Shown here in pieces: positions 14,615-23,292 of a stretch of DNA of 46,755 bases (the stretch's first letter is position 1; each line of letters opens with the position of its first letter). Origin of the DNA: Actinomycetes bacterium (lineage in GTDB: Bacteria > Actinomycetota > Thermoleophilia > RBG-16-64-13). The stretch spans positions 1-46,755 of the forward strand of contig JAGXFV010000023.1 of assembly GCA_024637095.1 (NCBI GenBank), in the 5' to 3' direction. Below the pieces are notes generated by a model. That model saw nothing but the letters and a program-made list of their open reading frames with translations, was not told the origin of the DNA and did no database searches. Position numbers and translations under genes: made by a program.

Positions 14615-16962
14615 CGCCTGCGCAAATCCAGTCTGCAGCCGAAGAGCTGGAGCGGCGGCTTTCGCCAAGCGCGAAGAAGGTGCTGGAGAAGCGCTACCTC
14701 AAGCGGGACGAGGCAGGCAATCCAATCGAGACCGCTGCGGGCATGCTTGCCCGCGTGGCCGAGAACATCGCTCAAGCGGACCGTTACTACGACGCCGAAG
14801 CCGATCTGGGGGCCACGGCGGCCGACTTCTTCGAGATGATGGCCGAGCTCAAGTTCCTACCGAACTCCCCCACCCTGATGAACGCCGGCCGTGACCTGCA
14901 GCAGCTCTCGGCCTGCTTCGTCCTGCCCGTGGAAGACTCGATGGAGTCGATCTTCACGGCGATCAAGGACGCCGCTATGGTGCATCAGTCGGGCGGCGGC
15001 ACCGGTTTTGCCTTCAGCAGACTTCGGCCTAAGAACGACACGGTCAAGTCCACCAATGGCGTCGCCAGCGGCCCGGTGTCATTCATGCGCGTGTTCGACA
15101 TGGCGACGGAGACCATCAAGCAGGGCGGCACCCGCCGGGGGGCCAACATGGGCATCCTCCGGGTCGACCATCCGGACATCCTCGACTTCATCACCGCCAA
15201 AGAGGAAGAACACATCCTCAACAACTTCAACATCTCGGTGGGGATGACGGAGGAGTTTGTGGAGGCGGTCCGCACGGGCAGCGACTATGCCGTCAAGAAC
15301 CCGCGCAGCGGCGCCGTGGTCGCCCAGTACAATGCGCGGGAAGTTTTCGACCTCGTGGTCAAGCTCGCCTGGAAGAACGGCGAGCCCGGGATCATCTTCC
15401 TCGACCGCCTGAATCGCGATAACCCCACCCCCCACATCGGAGAGATCGAATCGACAAACCCCTGTGGCGAGCAGCCTTTGCTGCCGTATGAGAGCTGCAA
15501 CCTCGGCTCGATCAACCTCAAATTGATGGTCAAAGACGGGCAGGTCGACTGGGACGAGTTGCGCCGCGTGACGCACAAGGCCGTGCACTTCCTCGACAAC
15601 GTCATCGACATGAACCGCTACCCCTTGCCCCAGATCGACGAGATGACTAAGACGAACCGCAAGATCGGTCTGGGCGTCATGGGTTGGGCCGACATGCTCA
15701 TCAAACTGGGCATCGCCTACAACTCGGTCGAGGCAACCGACCTGGCGTGCAAGGTGATGGGCTTCGTGGACGAGGAGGGCAAGCGGGCGAGCGAAGAGCT
15801 GGCCATGAAGCGCGGGTTGTTCCCCAGTTGGGAAGGCAGCCGCTGGGAGCAAAAGGGCCGGCGTCTGCGCAACGCCACGGTTACCACCATCGCCCCCACC
15901 GGAACCATCTCCATCATCGCCAACTGCTCGAGCGGGATCGAGCCACTGTTCGCGCTGGCGCTCATTCGCAACGTCATGGATAACACCGAACTGCCCGAAG
16001 CTCATCCCCTTTTCGAGCAGGTTCTGCGGGAGCGCGGGCTGTTCTCGGAAGAGCTGATGATGGAAGTGGCGGCCAAAGGCGGACTCCACGACATCGTCGG
16101 GCTGCCTGAGGATCTGCGCCAGGTATTCACCACCGCTCACGACGTCACCCCGGAGTGGCATATCCGGATGCAGGCCGCCTTTCAGGACCACACCGACAAC
16201 GCCGTTTCCAAGACGGTCAACTTCTCCAATACGGCCGAGCCCAAGGACGTCGAAGAGGTCTATCTGCTGGCGCACGAACTCGGAGTCAAAGGCGTCACCA
16301 TCTACCGCGACGGCTCCCGGGACGAGCAGGTGCTCAACATCGGCGAGGTCAAGCGCAAGAAGGCCGTCCTGCAGGGCGCGGCAGATGCCGGCAAGAACGG
16401 TGGGGCCCACCATCTACTCGACCTGGACCACCTGGAACTCCAGCCGGGCGAAGACTGTCCCGCCTGCCATCGCCAGGTTCTGCCGCCTCGGGGTTCCCGG
16501 TCCCGCGTTCTCAAGGGCGAGACTCGGGAGAAGGTAACCGGCTGCGGCAGCCTCTACATCACCATCAATGAGGACGAGTTCGGCGCCCGTGAGGTGTTCG
16601 CCAACATGGGCAAGGCCGGCGGTTGCGCCTCCGCTTCGACTGAAGCGCTGGGGCGATTGATATCGCTTGCCTACCGTTACGGGGCGACGCCGGAGAAGAT
16701 TGCGAAGCAACTCAAGGGTATCCGTTGTCACGTGCCCACCGGACTCGGGCCCAATCAGATCCTGTCCTGCCCCGACGCCATCGCCCGAGCGATCGAGGAG
16801 AAGTGCATCGAGGTCGTGGTGGTTGAGGACGGCCAGGACGTGCGTCAGCTCGAGATGCCCATCGCCTACGCTCAAGGCGCCTGCCCCGATTGCGGGGGTG
16901 CGGTGGAACACGAAGGCGGATGTGTGGTTTGCCGGGGCTGCGGCTACTCCAAGTGCGCGTGA
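14611..16962 (+). CDS. nrdJ: Adenosylcobalamin-dependent (class II) ribonucleotide reductase
   Basis: A 783-residue vitamin B12-dependent ribonucleotide reductase that makes deoxynucleotides without oxygen. Family landmarks are FLPNSPTLMNAG, SACFVLPVEDSMESI, GGTGFAFSRLRP, and the active-site NPCGEQPLLPYESCNLGS with Cys285 and Glu287. PTGTISIIANCSSGIEP forms the later barrel. The C-terminal part carries the TSCPD-type domain (about 640-750), then CPDCGG and CVVCRGCGYSKC, cysteine pairs that act as a zinc site and redox shuttle. No B12 riboswitch was seen upstream. Using this enzyme fits life with variable or no oxygen. It is coupled to nrdR through an ATGA overlap. Confidence 0.96.
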   Translation: MTPAQIQSAAEELERRLSPSAKKVLEKRYLKRDEAGNPIETAAGMLARVAENIAQADRYYDAEADLGATAADFFEMMAELKFLPNSPTLMNAGRDLQQLSACFVLPVEDSMESIFTAIKDAAMVHQSGGGTGFAFSRLRPKNDTVKSTNGVASGPVSFMRVFDMATETIKQGGTRRGANMGILRVDHPDILDFITAKEEEHILNNFNISVGMTEEFVEAVRTGSDYAVKNPRSGAVVAQYNAREVFDLVVKLAWKNGEPGIIFLDRLNRDNPTPHIGEIESTNPCGEQPLLPYESCNLGSINLKLMVKDGQVDWDELRRVTHKAVHFLDNVIDMNRYPLPQIDEMTKTNRKIGLGVMGWADMLIKLGIAYNSVEATDLACKVMGFVDEEGKRASEELAMKRGLFPSWEGSRWEQKGRRLRNATVTTIAPTGTISIIANCSSGIEPLFALALIRNVMDNTELPEAHPLFEQVLRERGLFSEELMMEVAAKGGLHDIVGLPEDLRQVFTTAHDVTPEWHIRMQAAFQDHTDNAVSKTVNFSNTAEPKDVEEVYLLAHELGVKGVTIYRDGSRDEQVLNIGEVKRKKAVLQGAADAGKNGGAHHLLDLDHLELQPGEDCPACHRQVLPPRGSRSRVLKGETREKVTGCGSLYITINEDEFGAREVFANMGKAGGCASASTEALGRLISLAYRYGATPEKIAKQLKGIRCHVPTGLGPNQILSCPDAIARAIEEKCIEVVVVEDGQDVRQLEMPIAYAQGACPDCGGAVEHEGGCVVCRGCGYSKCA

Positions 16963-16999
16963 GCTAGATACCCCCCAAGAAGAGAGCCTGGTGATACAG

Positions 17000-17929
17000 A
17001 TGGAATCGAGAAGCGCAACCCGGGGCCGGGTGGCCGTCTTGGGCCTGGGGATTATGGGTTCGGCCATGGCCCGGAATCTTGCCGCCGCCGGCTTCGGGGT
17101 CAACGTATGGAACCGGAGCGACGAACGCTTACAGGCCTTTGCCGGGTCGGGCGTCGTGGGATACCCGGATGCCCAAGAGGCGGTCGCCGATGCCGGCGTG
17201 GTCATCACCATGCTCGCCCACGGCGACGCCGTCGAGGAGGTGGTCAACGGGAGGCATGGGGCTATTCAGACAATGCCCAAGGGCGCGCTCTGGCTCCAGA
17301 TGAGCACTGTGGGGATCGACGAGCAGGCTCACTTTGCCCAGTTGGCGGACTACCGGACGCTCGAGTTTGTCGACGCTCCCGTCTTGGGCACCAAGGGCCC
17401 GGCCGAGGCGGGCGAACTGCTCGTTTTGGCGGCGGGTCCGGAGAGCGTTCGCCCCCGGGCCGATCCGATTTTCGACGTCATCGGGCGCCGGACCCTTTGG
17501 CTCGAGCCGCGTGGCGCCGCCACCCGCCTGAAGCTGGTCTTTAACTCCTGGGTGATCAACTTCATCACCTCGCTTGCGGAGACCATCGCCTTCGCGGAGG
17601 GGGTCGGGGTCGATCCGCATCTCTTTCTCGAGGTGATCCAGGGCGGCGCGATGGACTCGCCCTACGCCCAAATGAAGGGCAAGCTGATGATCGAGGAATC
17701 CTTCGAGCCGATGTTTCCTCTCAAATGGGCCCACAAGGACGCCAACCTGGTGCTGAAGGCGGCCGAGCCCGCGGGCACTCGGATGGAGATGACCAAGCGC
17801 GCCAGGGATCAGTTCAAACGCGCCATGGAGCAGGGCTTCGGTGAACGGGATATGGCCGCCGTCTTCTACGCGGCGAGGGGCGAAGCGACGGGGGGCGCAG
17901 AGCCCGGAGTGACCAAGCCCGGCCGGTAG
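17000..17929 (+). CDS. NAD(P)-dependent 3-hydroxyisobutyrate dehydrogenase family protein
   Basis: A 309-residue beta-hydroxyacid dehydrogenase. The Rossmann motif VLGLGIMGSAMARNL is near residue 12, the substrate-binding block is FVDAPVLGTKGPAEAGEL, and the catalytic lysine is in RLKLVFNSWV. An all-helical C-terminal domain follows. Relatives reduce or oxidise short hydroxyacids or semialdehydes (3-hydroxyisobutyrate, glyoxylate, succinic semialdehyde); the substrate cannot be decided here. ATG 17000 is preferred (GGTGA just before it); GTG 16991 is three codons upstream in frame. It follows nrdJ by 37 bases, and a small conserved-looking gene begins 6 bases after its stop, so those two probably form a unit. 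Confidence 0.88.
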   Translation: MESRSATRGRVAVLGLGIMGSAMARNLAAAGFGVNVWNRSDERLQAFAGSGVVGYPDAQEAVADAGVVITMLAHGDAVEEVVNGRHGAIQTMPKGALWLQMSTVGIDEQAHFAQLADYRTLEFVDAPVLGTKGPAEAGELLVLAAGPESVRPRADPIFDVIGRRTLWLEPRGAATRLKLVFNSWVINFITSLAETIAFAEGVGVDPHLFLEVIQGGAMDSPYAQMKGKLMIEESFEPMFPLKWAHKDANLVLKAAEPAGTRMEMTKRARDQFKRAMEQGFGERDMAAVFYAARGEATGGAEPGVTKPGR

Positions 17930-17935
17930 CCCGAT

Positions 17936-18235
17936 ATGGCCTGGATCATCGACATCGAACTGGTCGACCTCTCCGAGGCGCCTCCACCGGACGCTCTGGA
18001 GGCGATCTTCGACGTGATCTATCCCGGCGAGACCTGGGTGCGCTCCCGCGTCCTGGTCTCGCCGCTGGCCTTGGCGGCCATCTCCACCGGTGAAAATGAG
18101 CATGCCGTGGTGTCTGCGGCACGGGACGCGTTAGCCGCCGTCCTGGAGCGGGCCTCGGGGCCGATCTCGTTGGAAATGCGGCTTACAGGCGGACCGGCCG
18201 AGATACTACGCTCTAGCCCCGTCGACCCGCGCTGA
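17936..18235 (+). CDS. Hypothetical protein of 99 residues
   Basis: A small soluble acidic protein starting at ATG 17936, 6 bases after the dehydrogenase stop. It reads as alternating strands and helices (WIIDIELVDLSEAP, then ALEAIFDVIYPGETWVRSRVLVSP, then ENEHAVVSAARDALAAVLERA). The pattern suggests a small alpha/beta fold. No family is recognised. Tight spacing with the dehydrogenase suggests shared translation. A 7-bp hairpin (CCCGCGC 18226-18232 / GCGCGGG 18238-18244) covers its stop codon and may end the transcript. Confidence 0.65.
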   Translation: MAWIIDIELVDLSEAPPPDALEAIFDVIYPGETWVRSRVLVSPLALAAISTGENEHAVVSAARDALAAVLERASGPISLEMRLTGGPAEILRSSPVDPR

Positions 18236-18385
18236 TCGCGCGGGGCTTGGTGCCTTGTGCCGCCGGGGCATAGGCACCGTCTCCCCCCGTTGGAATCGGC
18301 TCCCGCTCAGTCTCTGCATGCCTGAGCTTATCCAATAGTCCTATGCCCCCTCGCCCGAGGGACCGGCTGTCCAATCGGCGAATCA

Positions 18386-18435
18386 CCAGGGTACAAATTG
18401 TGGCCGCCAGGAGAAGGCTGGCCTTGTACCTCTGG
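18386..18435 (+). repeat. Long imperfect hairpin in the amt leader
   Basis: GGTACAA (18390-18396) pairs with TTGTACC (18424-18430). CCAG (18386-18389) and CTGG (18432-18435) extend the stem outward, and GGCC/GGCC pairs further in. It sits in the 292-base gap before the ammonium transporter and has no T-run after it, so it may be an RNA control element or an operator rather than a terminator. Nothing else was recognised in this gap. Confidence 0.4.
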
Positions 18436-18527
18436 AGCTAGGCTTCCTACCGTCAGCACCCCGCCAGAAGCGGGCGCCGCCTGCATGGAGTGCTGCGTTC
18501 AGGCAACGGACGGAAAGGAAGACCATA

Positions 18528-19964
18528 ATGATTTGGAAGCGCTTGCACCGAATTGGGAGACTGGCGCTTCAGGGCGCCTTGGCGGGCCTCGCCGGCTCGC
18601 TGCTTCTGCCGGCGGTCGCCCTTGCCCAGGAGCAAGGCATCCCGGCTGAAGATGTGGCCACCCGCCTCGACGCGGTCTGGATTCTGCTGGCGGCAGCCCT
18701 CGTCTTCGTCATGCACCCCGGGTTTGCCATGCTTGAGTCCGGACTGACCCGGGCCAAGAACACGGTGAACGTGTTGATGAAGAACTTCATCAACGTGGCC
18801 ATGGGAGTCGTGGCCTTCTACCTCATCGGGTACGGCCTCACCGGCCAGGGCACTCCGCTCTTCGGGACCGAGGGCTTCATGATGATCGGAGTCGATACCA
18901 AGGATCCGATGACGCTGATCTACTTCGTATTCGCACTCATGTTCTGCGCGACGGCAGCGACGATCGTCTCCGGAGCGATGGCCGAGAGGATGAGGTGGCC
19001 CGCCTACCTTATCTACGCCTTTGTCATGACGGCCGTCATCTATCCCGTCGTGGCCAAGTGGGTATGGACCAGCGACGGTTGGCTCGCCGAATTGGGCTTC
19101 ATGGACTTCGCCGGTTCGACGGTGGTCCACCTGGTCGGCGCCACCTCGGCCCTGGCCGGACTGCTTCTTCTCGGCGCGCGCATCGGTAAGTACGGACCGG
19201 ACGGGCGCATCCACGCCATCCCCGGCCACAATCTGCCGATGGCAACTTTGGGCGCCATGATTCTCTGGTTCGGTTGGTACGGCTTCAACGTGGGTTCCAC
19301 CCTGGGCGCCGAGAACCCGGCCCTGATTGGCTGGACCGCAGCGACCACCACGATGGGCGCGGGCGCCGGAACGCTCGCCGCGATGTTCACCATCTGGATC
19401 ATCTCCGGCAAACCCGATCTGTCCATGACGCTGAATGGCGCGCTGGGTGGCCTCGTGGCCATCACCGCCTCCACCGCATTCGTGGGTTTTGCCTCGGCGC
19501 TGCTGATCGGAGCGGTTGCGGGAGTCATCGTGGTACTTGCCGCCCTGGCCTTCGACCGCCTGCGCTTGGATGACCCCGTCGGCGCGTTGGCGGTCCACGG
19601 TATCGGAGGAATCTGGGGTACGCTCTCGATCGGCCTGCTGGGTTACACCGACATCACGTCCGCGGAACCCACCCCCGTGGGTCTGCTGGTCGGAGGCGGA
19701 CTGAGCCAACTGGGCGTGCAGGCCGTCGGCATCGTGGCCACGATCGCGTGGGTCTTTGGCACCTCCCTTGCCCTGTTCGCGGCCATCAAGTACACCGTCG
19801 GGCTCCGGGTGACCCCCGAAGAAGAAATGGAAGGACTGGACGTGGGCGAGCACGGTACCGGTGCCTACCATGGAGAGATGTTCGGTCTGGGCTCCCACGG
19901 ACTGGAAGGCGGACACCACCGCACTCCGCGCGCCGCCTATCTGCCCGGTGAAAGCCCGGCGTAG
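18528..19964 (+). CDS. amt: Ammonium transporter Amt
   Basis: A 478-residue ammonium channel of the Amt/Mep/Rh family. A cleavable signal-like segment (about 1-33, ending AVALAQ) is followed by eleven expected membrane spans. The pore histidines are in STVVHLVGA (His201) and AVHGIGGIWG (His357), and the signature DFAGSTVVHLVGATSAL is present. The cytoplasmic tail of about 60 residues is His/Gly-rich (GEHGTGAYHGEMFG, GLEGGHHR), longer than in AmtB. Start ATG 18528 follows GGAAAGGAAG. No glnK (PII) gene accompanies it here, although amt-glnK pairs are common. A PucR regulator follows. Confidence 0.95.
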   Translation: MIWKRLHRIGRLALQGALAGLAGSLLLPAVALAQEQGIPAEDVATRLDAVWILLAAALVFVMHPGFAMLESGLTRAKNTVNVLMKNFINVAMGVVAFYLIGYGLTGQGTPLFGTEGFMMIGVDTKDPMTLIYFVFALMFCATAATIVSGAMAERMRWPAYLIYAFVMTAVIYPVVAKWVWTSDGWLAELGFMDFAGSTVVHLVGATSALAGLLLLGARIGKYGPDGRIHAIPGHNLPMATLGAMILWFGWYGFNVGSTLGAENPALIGWTAATTTMGAGAGTLAAMFTIWIISGKPDLSMTLNGALGGLVAITASTAFVGFASALLIGAVAGVIVVLAALAFDRLRLDDPVGALAVHGIGGIWGTLSIGLLGYTDITSAEPTPVGLLVGGGLSQLGVQAVGIVATIAWVFGTSLALFAAIKYTVGLRVTPEEEMEGLDVGEHGTGAYHGEMFGLGSHGLEGGHHRTPRAAYLPGESPA

Positions 19965-20068
19965 AGGCGGGAGGACGTCCGGGGGGTGCAGGTACGTCCT
20001 AATACAAGTGTAGCCCTGGCGGCCCTCGGCGGAGTACAGGTGTACAAGGACTTTCGTCCAGTAGCGCA

Positions 20069-20074
20069 TATAAT
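20069..20074 (+). promoter_or_regulatory. TATAAT -10 element before the pucR-like gene
   Basis: A perfect TATAAT lies 41 bases before the PucR-type start. The matching -35 region (about 20046-20051) is poor, so the promoter may need an activator, possibly the encoded regulator. The GTAC-containing sequence at about 20034-20045 just upstream (GTACAGGTGTAC) is a candidate operator. Confidence 0.4.
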
Positions 20075-20115
20075 GGGTGAGAGCAATATCCGAGTCGCCC
20101 GCCTCAGGGAGCGTG

Positions 20116-21771
20116 ATGTCCGTATCGGTCGAGCAGATTCTCAAGCTGGGAGCCCTGTCTCAGGCCCGCATTCTCGCGGGAGGGGCCGGGCTCCAGCGGG
20201 CGGTCACTTCGGTGACGGTCGGCGAGGTGCCCGATATCGCCGACTGGCTTTCGGGGGGTGAGATCGTGCTATCCACGATGTTCGCCCTGACGAACGACGT
20301 GGACCGGCAGCGGGACTTCTGCCGCCGCATCATGGCGGCGGGAGCCTCCGCCCTTTTCGTGAAGCCCAAGCGCTTCGTGGGGGCTTTCCCCCCAGACGTG
20401 CTGGAGATAGCGGACAAGCGGAACTTCCCAATCGTCGAGGTCCCTCAGGAGATCCGCTGGACCCGCATCATGCAGGAGGCGATGGAGGTCCTGATTAACC
20501 GGCAGGCCTCTCTGCTCGAGAAGTCGCAGGAGATCCACCGGCAGTTGCTCGACGTGGTCATCGAAGGCGGCGGATGGGGCGAGGTGGCGAGCGCGGCTTC
20601 ACGGGTGATCGATCGGCCGGTGCTGGTACTAGACGTGTCTCTGGAGCCGCTCGGAACCTCTGACGATTTTCCCTGGCCCGAGTCCGAGCTTCACCGATTG
20701 CTCGACAGCAAACCGGTGCGCAGCCAGTTCGAGGAGCTGGCCAAGTATCCCAACCGCGTCCTGCACCTGGTGGAGAAGGGCGTACCTCCGCTCTTTGTCG
20801 TCCCGATCGTGGTCAGCCGCTCGTGTCTGGGATACGTGGGCACGATTAACGAGCGTCCCGAGCTCGACGAGATGGAGCGGGTGGCCCTGGAGCATGCCGC
20901 GACCATCGCCGCGGTGGAGATGGCCCGCGACCAGGTCAGGTTCGAGACCGAGGTGCGGCTCAAGGGCGACTTCGTCGATGACCTGATTGGGGGTCGTTTC
21001 AGCAGCGAGGACTCCATTCTGCGCCGCGCGAGTTTCCTGGGCTGCGACCTCAGCCGGGGTTCCACGGTGGTGGTCGCCGACGTCGATGATTTCGAGCAAA
21101 CCATGGTTGACCGCAAGCTGTCGGAGAATGACGTGCAGCGGCTCAAGGCCCGTTTCTTCAACCGCTGCACCCGAGCGGTGTCTGAGATCGAACCCGGGTC
21201 GTTGGTGAGCTTGAAATCCGATCGCGTGATCGTATTCCTCACCGGAACGGCTTCCCGGGAGCCGCGGGGCCTCGATCAGATCACATCGCGGATGCAGGCT
21301 CTGGGCCGGGAGGTTGCCGACCTATCGATCTCCATCGGGGTAAGCCGGCACACCGACGATCTCAACGGCCTTCGCAAGGCTTTTGAGGAGGCTCTTGCGG
21401 CGCTGAAGGTGGGCCGGAAGCTGCAGGGACGGGGTAGCTTGATGCAGTTCGACAGCGTGGGCTCTTACAAGCTGCTGCTCAGCATCTGGGAACATGACCC
21501 CGACGAGCTGCGCTCGTTGTTTCTCGAGACCATCGATCCCGTCGAACGCTACGACAAGCAGAACGACAGCCAGCTGCTCAACACGCTCACCACCTATCTC
21601 GCCAACAACGAGAACCTCTCCCAGACGGCCAAGGACCTCTACGCCCACCGGCACACCATCCGCTATCGGCTGCAGAAGGTAGCCGATCTAACGGGCCTGT
21701 CGGTCTTTCGCAGCGAGGACAAGGAGAGGCTCAGTCTGGGGCTTAAGGCTCGGAGTCTGCTGCAGGTCTAG
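20116..21771 (+). CDS. PucR family transcriptional regulator
   Basis: A 551-residue regulator beginning at ATG 20116, which has AGGGAG at the right distance; an in-frame ATG 39 bases upstream has none. The N-terminal PucR domain (about 5-120) reads VEQILKLGALSQARILAGGAGLQRAVTSV in successive blocks. A GAF/CdaR GGDEF-like region occupies the middle (about 280-420). The C-terminal HTH_30 domain ends the protein with LLNTLTTYLANNENLSQTAK, then LYAHRHTIRYRLQKV, the family signature. PucR proteins control purine, allantoin, proline or GABA use in other bacteria. Here the neighbours are an ammonium transporter and a pterin methyltransferase, so a nitrogen or one-carbon role is possible but unproven. 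Confidence 0.92.
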   Translation: MSVSVEQILKLGALSQARILAGGAGLQRAVTSVTVGEVPDIADWLSGGEIVLSTMFALTNDVDRQRDFCRRIMAAGASALFVKPKRFVGAFPPDVLEIADKRNFPIVEVPQEIRWTRIMQEAMEVLINRQASLLEKSQEIHRQLLDVVIEGGGWGEVASAASRVIDRPVLVLDVSLEPLGTSDDFPWPESELHRLLDSKPVRSQFEELAKYPNRVLHLVEKGVPPLFVVPIVVSRSCLGYVGTINERPELDEMERVALEHAATIAAVEMARDQVRFETEVRLKGDFVDDLIGGRFSSEDSILRRASFLGCDLSRGSTVVVADVDDFEQTMVDRKLSENDVQRLKARFFNRCTRAVSEIEPGSLVSLKSDRVIVFLTGTASREPRGLDQITSRMQALGREVADLSISIGVSRHTDDLNGLRKAFEEALAALKVGRKLQGRGSLMQFDSVGSYKLLLSIWEHDPDELRSLFLETIDPVERYDKQNDSQLLNTLTTYLANNENLSQTAKDLYAHRHTIRYRLQKVADLTGLSVFRSEDKERLSLGLKARSLLQV

Positions 21772-21807
21772 CCCGGTTGATCTGGCCGTTCTCCTTGAGT
21801 GGATGGC

Positions 21808-21839
21808 GAGGTTCGGGGTATAAGGGATGAGGTTCGGGG
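21808..21839 (+). repeat. 11-bp direct repeat with 21-bp period
   Basis: GAGGTTCGGGG occurs at 21808-21818 and again at 21829-21839, two helical turns apart. It lies 67 bases before the pterin methyltransferase start, where a regulator bound twice on one face of the DNA could act. Confidence 0.4.
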
Positions 21840-21905
21840 CGAGGATCTTCTTGCGAGGCTCGGGCCGACCGCGAGACCGGGAACGAATTCAAGGGGAGGG
21901 CGCGC

Positions 21906-22712
21906 ATGCTGGTGGTTTCTGACAACATCAACGTGACCTACAGCCACGTGGCAAAAGCGATAGAGAAGCGTGACGGCGGCTCGATCCGGGAACTCGCTCA
22001 CCGGGTGGACAAAGCCGGCGCCGATGTGATCGATCTGAATCTCGGCCCCATGAACGGGGAATCCATCGAGGTTCTCCCCTGGCTGGTGGAGCAGGTCCAG
22101 TCGGTGACCAAGAAGCAGATCAGCCTGGACGCCCACTCCTCGGAAGCCATCATGGCGGCAGCGGAGAAATGCGAGCAAAAGCCGATCATCAACACGTACT
22201 TTGTTCAGTCAGCCAAGCCGCAGGAAGTCAAGGACAAGCTGCTTCCCTTCGCCGCGGAACGCGGACTCGAGGTCTTTCTGCCGACCATCGGCCACAACGG
22301 TCCTCCGCTGGATCCCGACGAACGGGCTTCGCTGGCGGCCGAACTGGTTGACGTTGCACTGGCGGCCGGCCTGACCGCCGACATGATCTTCGTCGATCCG
22401 GTGGTGATCCATCTTTCCGGCCCGGACGCCCAAGAGCATGCGCTGGCGGTGATGGAGACGATGAAGCGGATCCCCTCCCTCTACGACAACCCGCCGGTCA
22501 AGACCATAGCGGGAGTCGATTATCTGTCGGCGGGCGCGCCGCAGGAATTGCACTCGCCCATCAACCGCACGATGCTGGCCATGCTGGGAGCCCTCGGATT
22601 GGACGCGGCCATGGTCAACGTGACCGATCCTGCGATGATGAGGGATATCCGGCTGATCCGCGCCCTGCGGAACGAGTCGCTCTACTCCGTGTCTGACGCG
22701 GAGATCAAGTAG
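21906..22712 (+). CDS. Pterin-binding (methyltetrahydrofolate) methyltransferase family protein
   Basis: A 268-residue TIM-barrel protein of the dihydropteroate synthase/methyltransferase family, close in layout to AcsE (methyltetrahydrofolate:corrinoid Fe-S protein methyltransferase). Features are DNINVTYSHVAKAIEKRD, the pterin-site strand ADVIDLNLGP, and ISLDAHSSEAI, where enzymes of folate synthesis would have a pABA loop. The late strand IAGVDYLSAGAP is the usual G(V/L)SN-like position, with Asp-Tyr in place of Ser-Asn. AcsE moves a methyl group from methyl-THF to a corrinoid protein in the Wood-Ljungdahl pathway. No corrinoid protein gene is nearby, so the partner is unknown. A GGGGAGGG ribosome site precedes ATG 21906. 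Confidence 0.82.
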   Translation: MLVVSDNINVTYSHVAKAIEKRDGGSIRELAHRVDKAGADVIDLNLGPMNGESIEVLPWLVEQVQSVTKKQISLDAHSSEAIMAAAEKCEQKPIINTYFVQSAKPQEVKDKLLPFAAERGLEVFLPTIGHNGPPLDPDERASLAAELVDVALAAGLTADMIFVDPVVIHLSGPDAQEHALAVMETMKRIPSLYDNPPVKTIAGVDYLSAGAPQELHSPINRTMLAMLGALGLDAAMVNVTDPAMMRDIRLIRALRNESLYSVSDAEIK

Positions 22713-22779
22713 TCTCCAACCGCGGAGGCTCCAACTGCGGGCGGGCCGTGATCAACTGTAGCCGTGACTCTCGAGGCTG

Positions 22780-22807
22780 AACGGGCGCCGGTTCTCCGGC
22801 GCCCGTT
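22780..22807. terminator. Bidirectional terminator hairpin
   Basis: Perfect 12-bp stem AACGGGCGCCGG (22780-22791) / CCGGCGCCCGTT (22796-22807), loop TTCT. It lies between the convergent methyltransferase and nifU genes and ends 6 bases before the nifU stop, so it can serve both. Confidence 0.75.
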
Positions 22808-22813
22808 GGTGTC

Positions 22814-23194
22814 TCAGCCTTCCCCGCCGCCTTGCTTGGAGCGGTAATCCTTGATCGCTTCCTGAAGACCGTCCGCTGCCAGGTTGGAGCAGTGCATCTT
22901 GTTGGCCGGCAACCCTCCGAGTTCTTCAGCCACCGACTTGTTGGTAATGTCCATCGCCTCGTCGAGCGTCTTGCCCTTGGCCATTTCGGTGACGATGCTA
23001 GAGGTGGCAACTGCGGCGCCGCAGCCTAGAGTCTGAAACTTCACGTCGTCCACCCGGTCGTCTTTGACCTTGATGGTGATCCGCATCATGTCGCCGCAGG
23101 TGGGATTGCCCACCTCGCCAACGCCGTCGGCGTCTTCGATCACGCCCATGTTCCGGGGATTGCGAAAGTGATCCATCACCTTCTCGGTATACAC
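22814..23194 (-). CDS. nifU: Fe-S cluster scaffold NifU/IscU
   Basis: A 126-residue iron-sulfur scaffold. The three cluster cysteines are Cys33 (GNPTCGD), Cys58 (TLGCGAA) and Cys102 (KMHCSNLA), with the helper Asp35. It receives sulfur from the cysteine desulfurase encoded just upstream on the same strand and passes [2Fe-2S] or [4Fe-4S] clusters to target proteins. Start ATG 23194 follows a GGAGG sequence. It corresponds to the NifU N-terminal domain alone, with no C-terminal Nfu extension. It is the last gene of the sufR-like - nifS - nifU run, ending at the bidirectional hairpin. Confidence 0.95.
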   Translation of the reverse strand: MYTEKVMDHFRNPRNMGVIEDADGVGEVGNPTCGDMMRITIKVKDDRVDDVKFQTLGCGAAVATSSIVTEMAKGKTLDEAMDITNKSVAEELGGLPANKMHCSNLAADGLQEAIKDYRSKQGGGEG

Positions 23195-23292
23195 GGAAAC
23201 CTCCTCCCCACCCTTAGGTGGGAGCTCAAAGGGAAAACCCCTTGCTCGCTTGTTTTCTCATTGTTCCCGCGCGAACCACCGCGTATGCGGGC

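Noticed and set aside
15079-16413. Long minus-strand frame opposite nrdJ
   Set aside because: Antisense to a highly conserved enzyme; its sequence is His/Asp/Val-rich as expected from mirrored codons.
18453-20144. 563-codon minus-strand frame opposite amt
   Set aside because: Its translation is rich in His, Gly, Arg and Gln and has no recognisable domain; the plus strand encodes a clear Amt.
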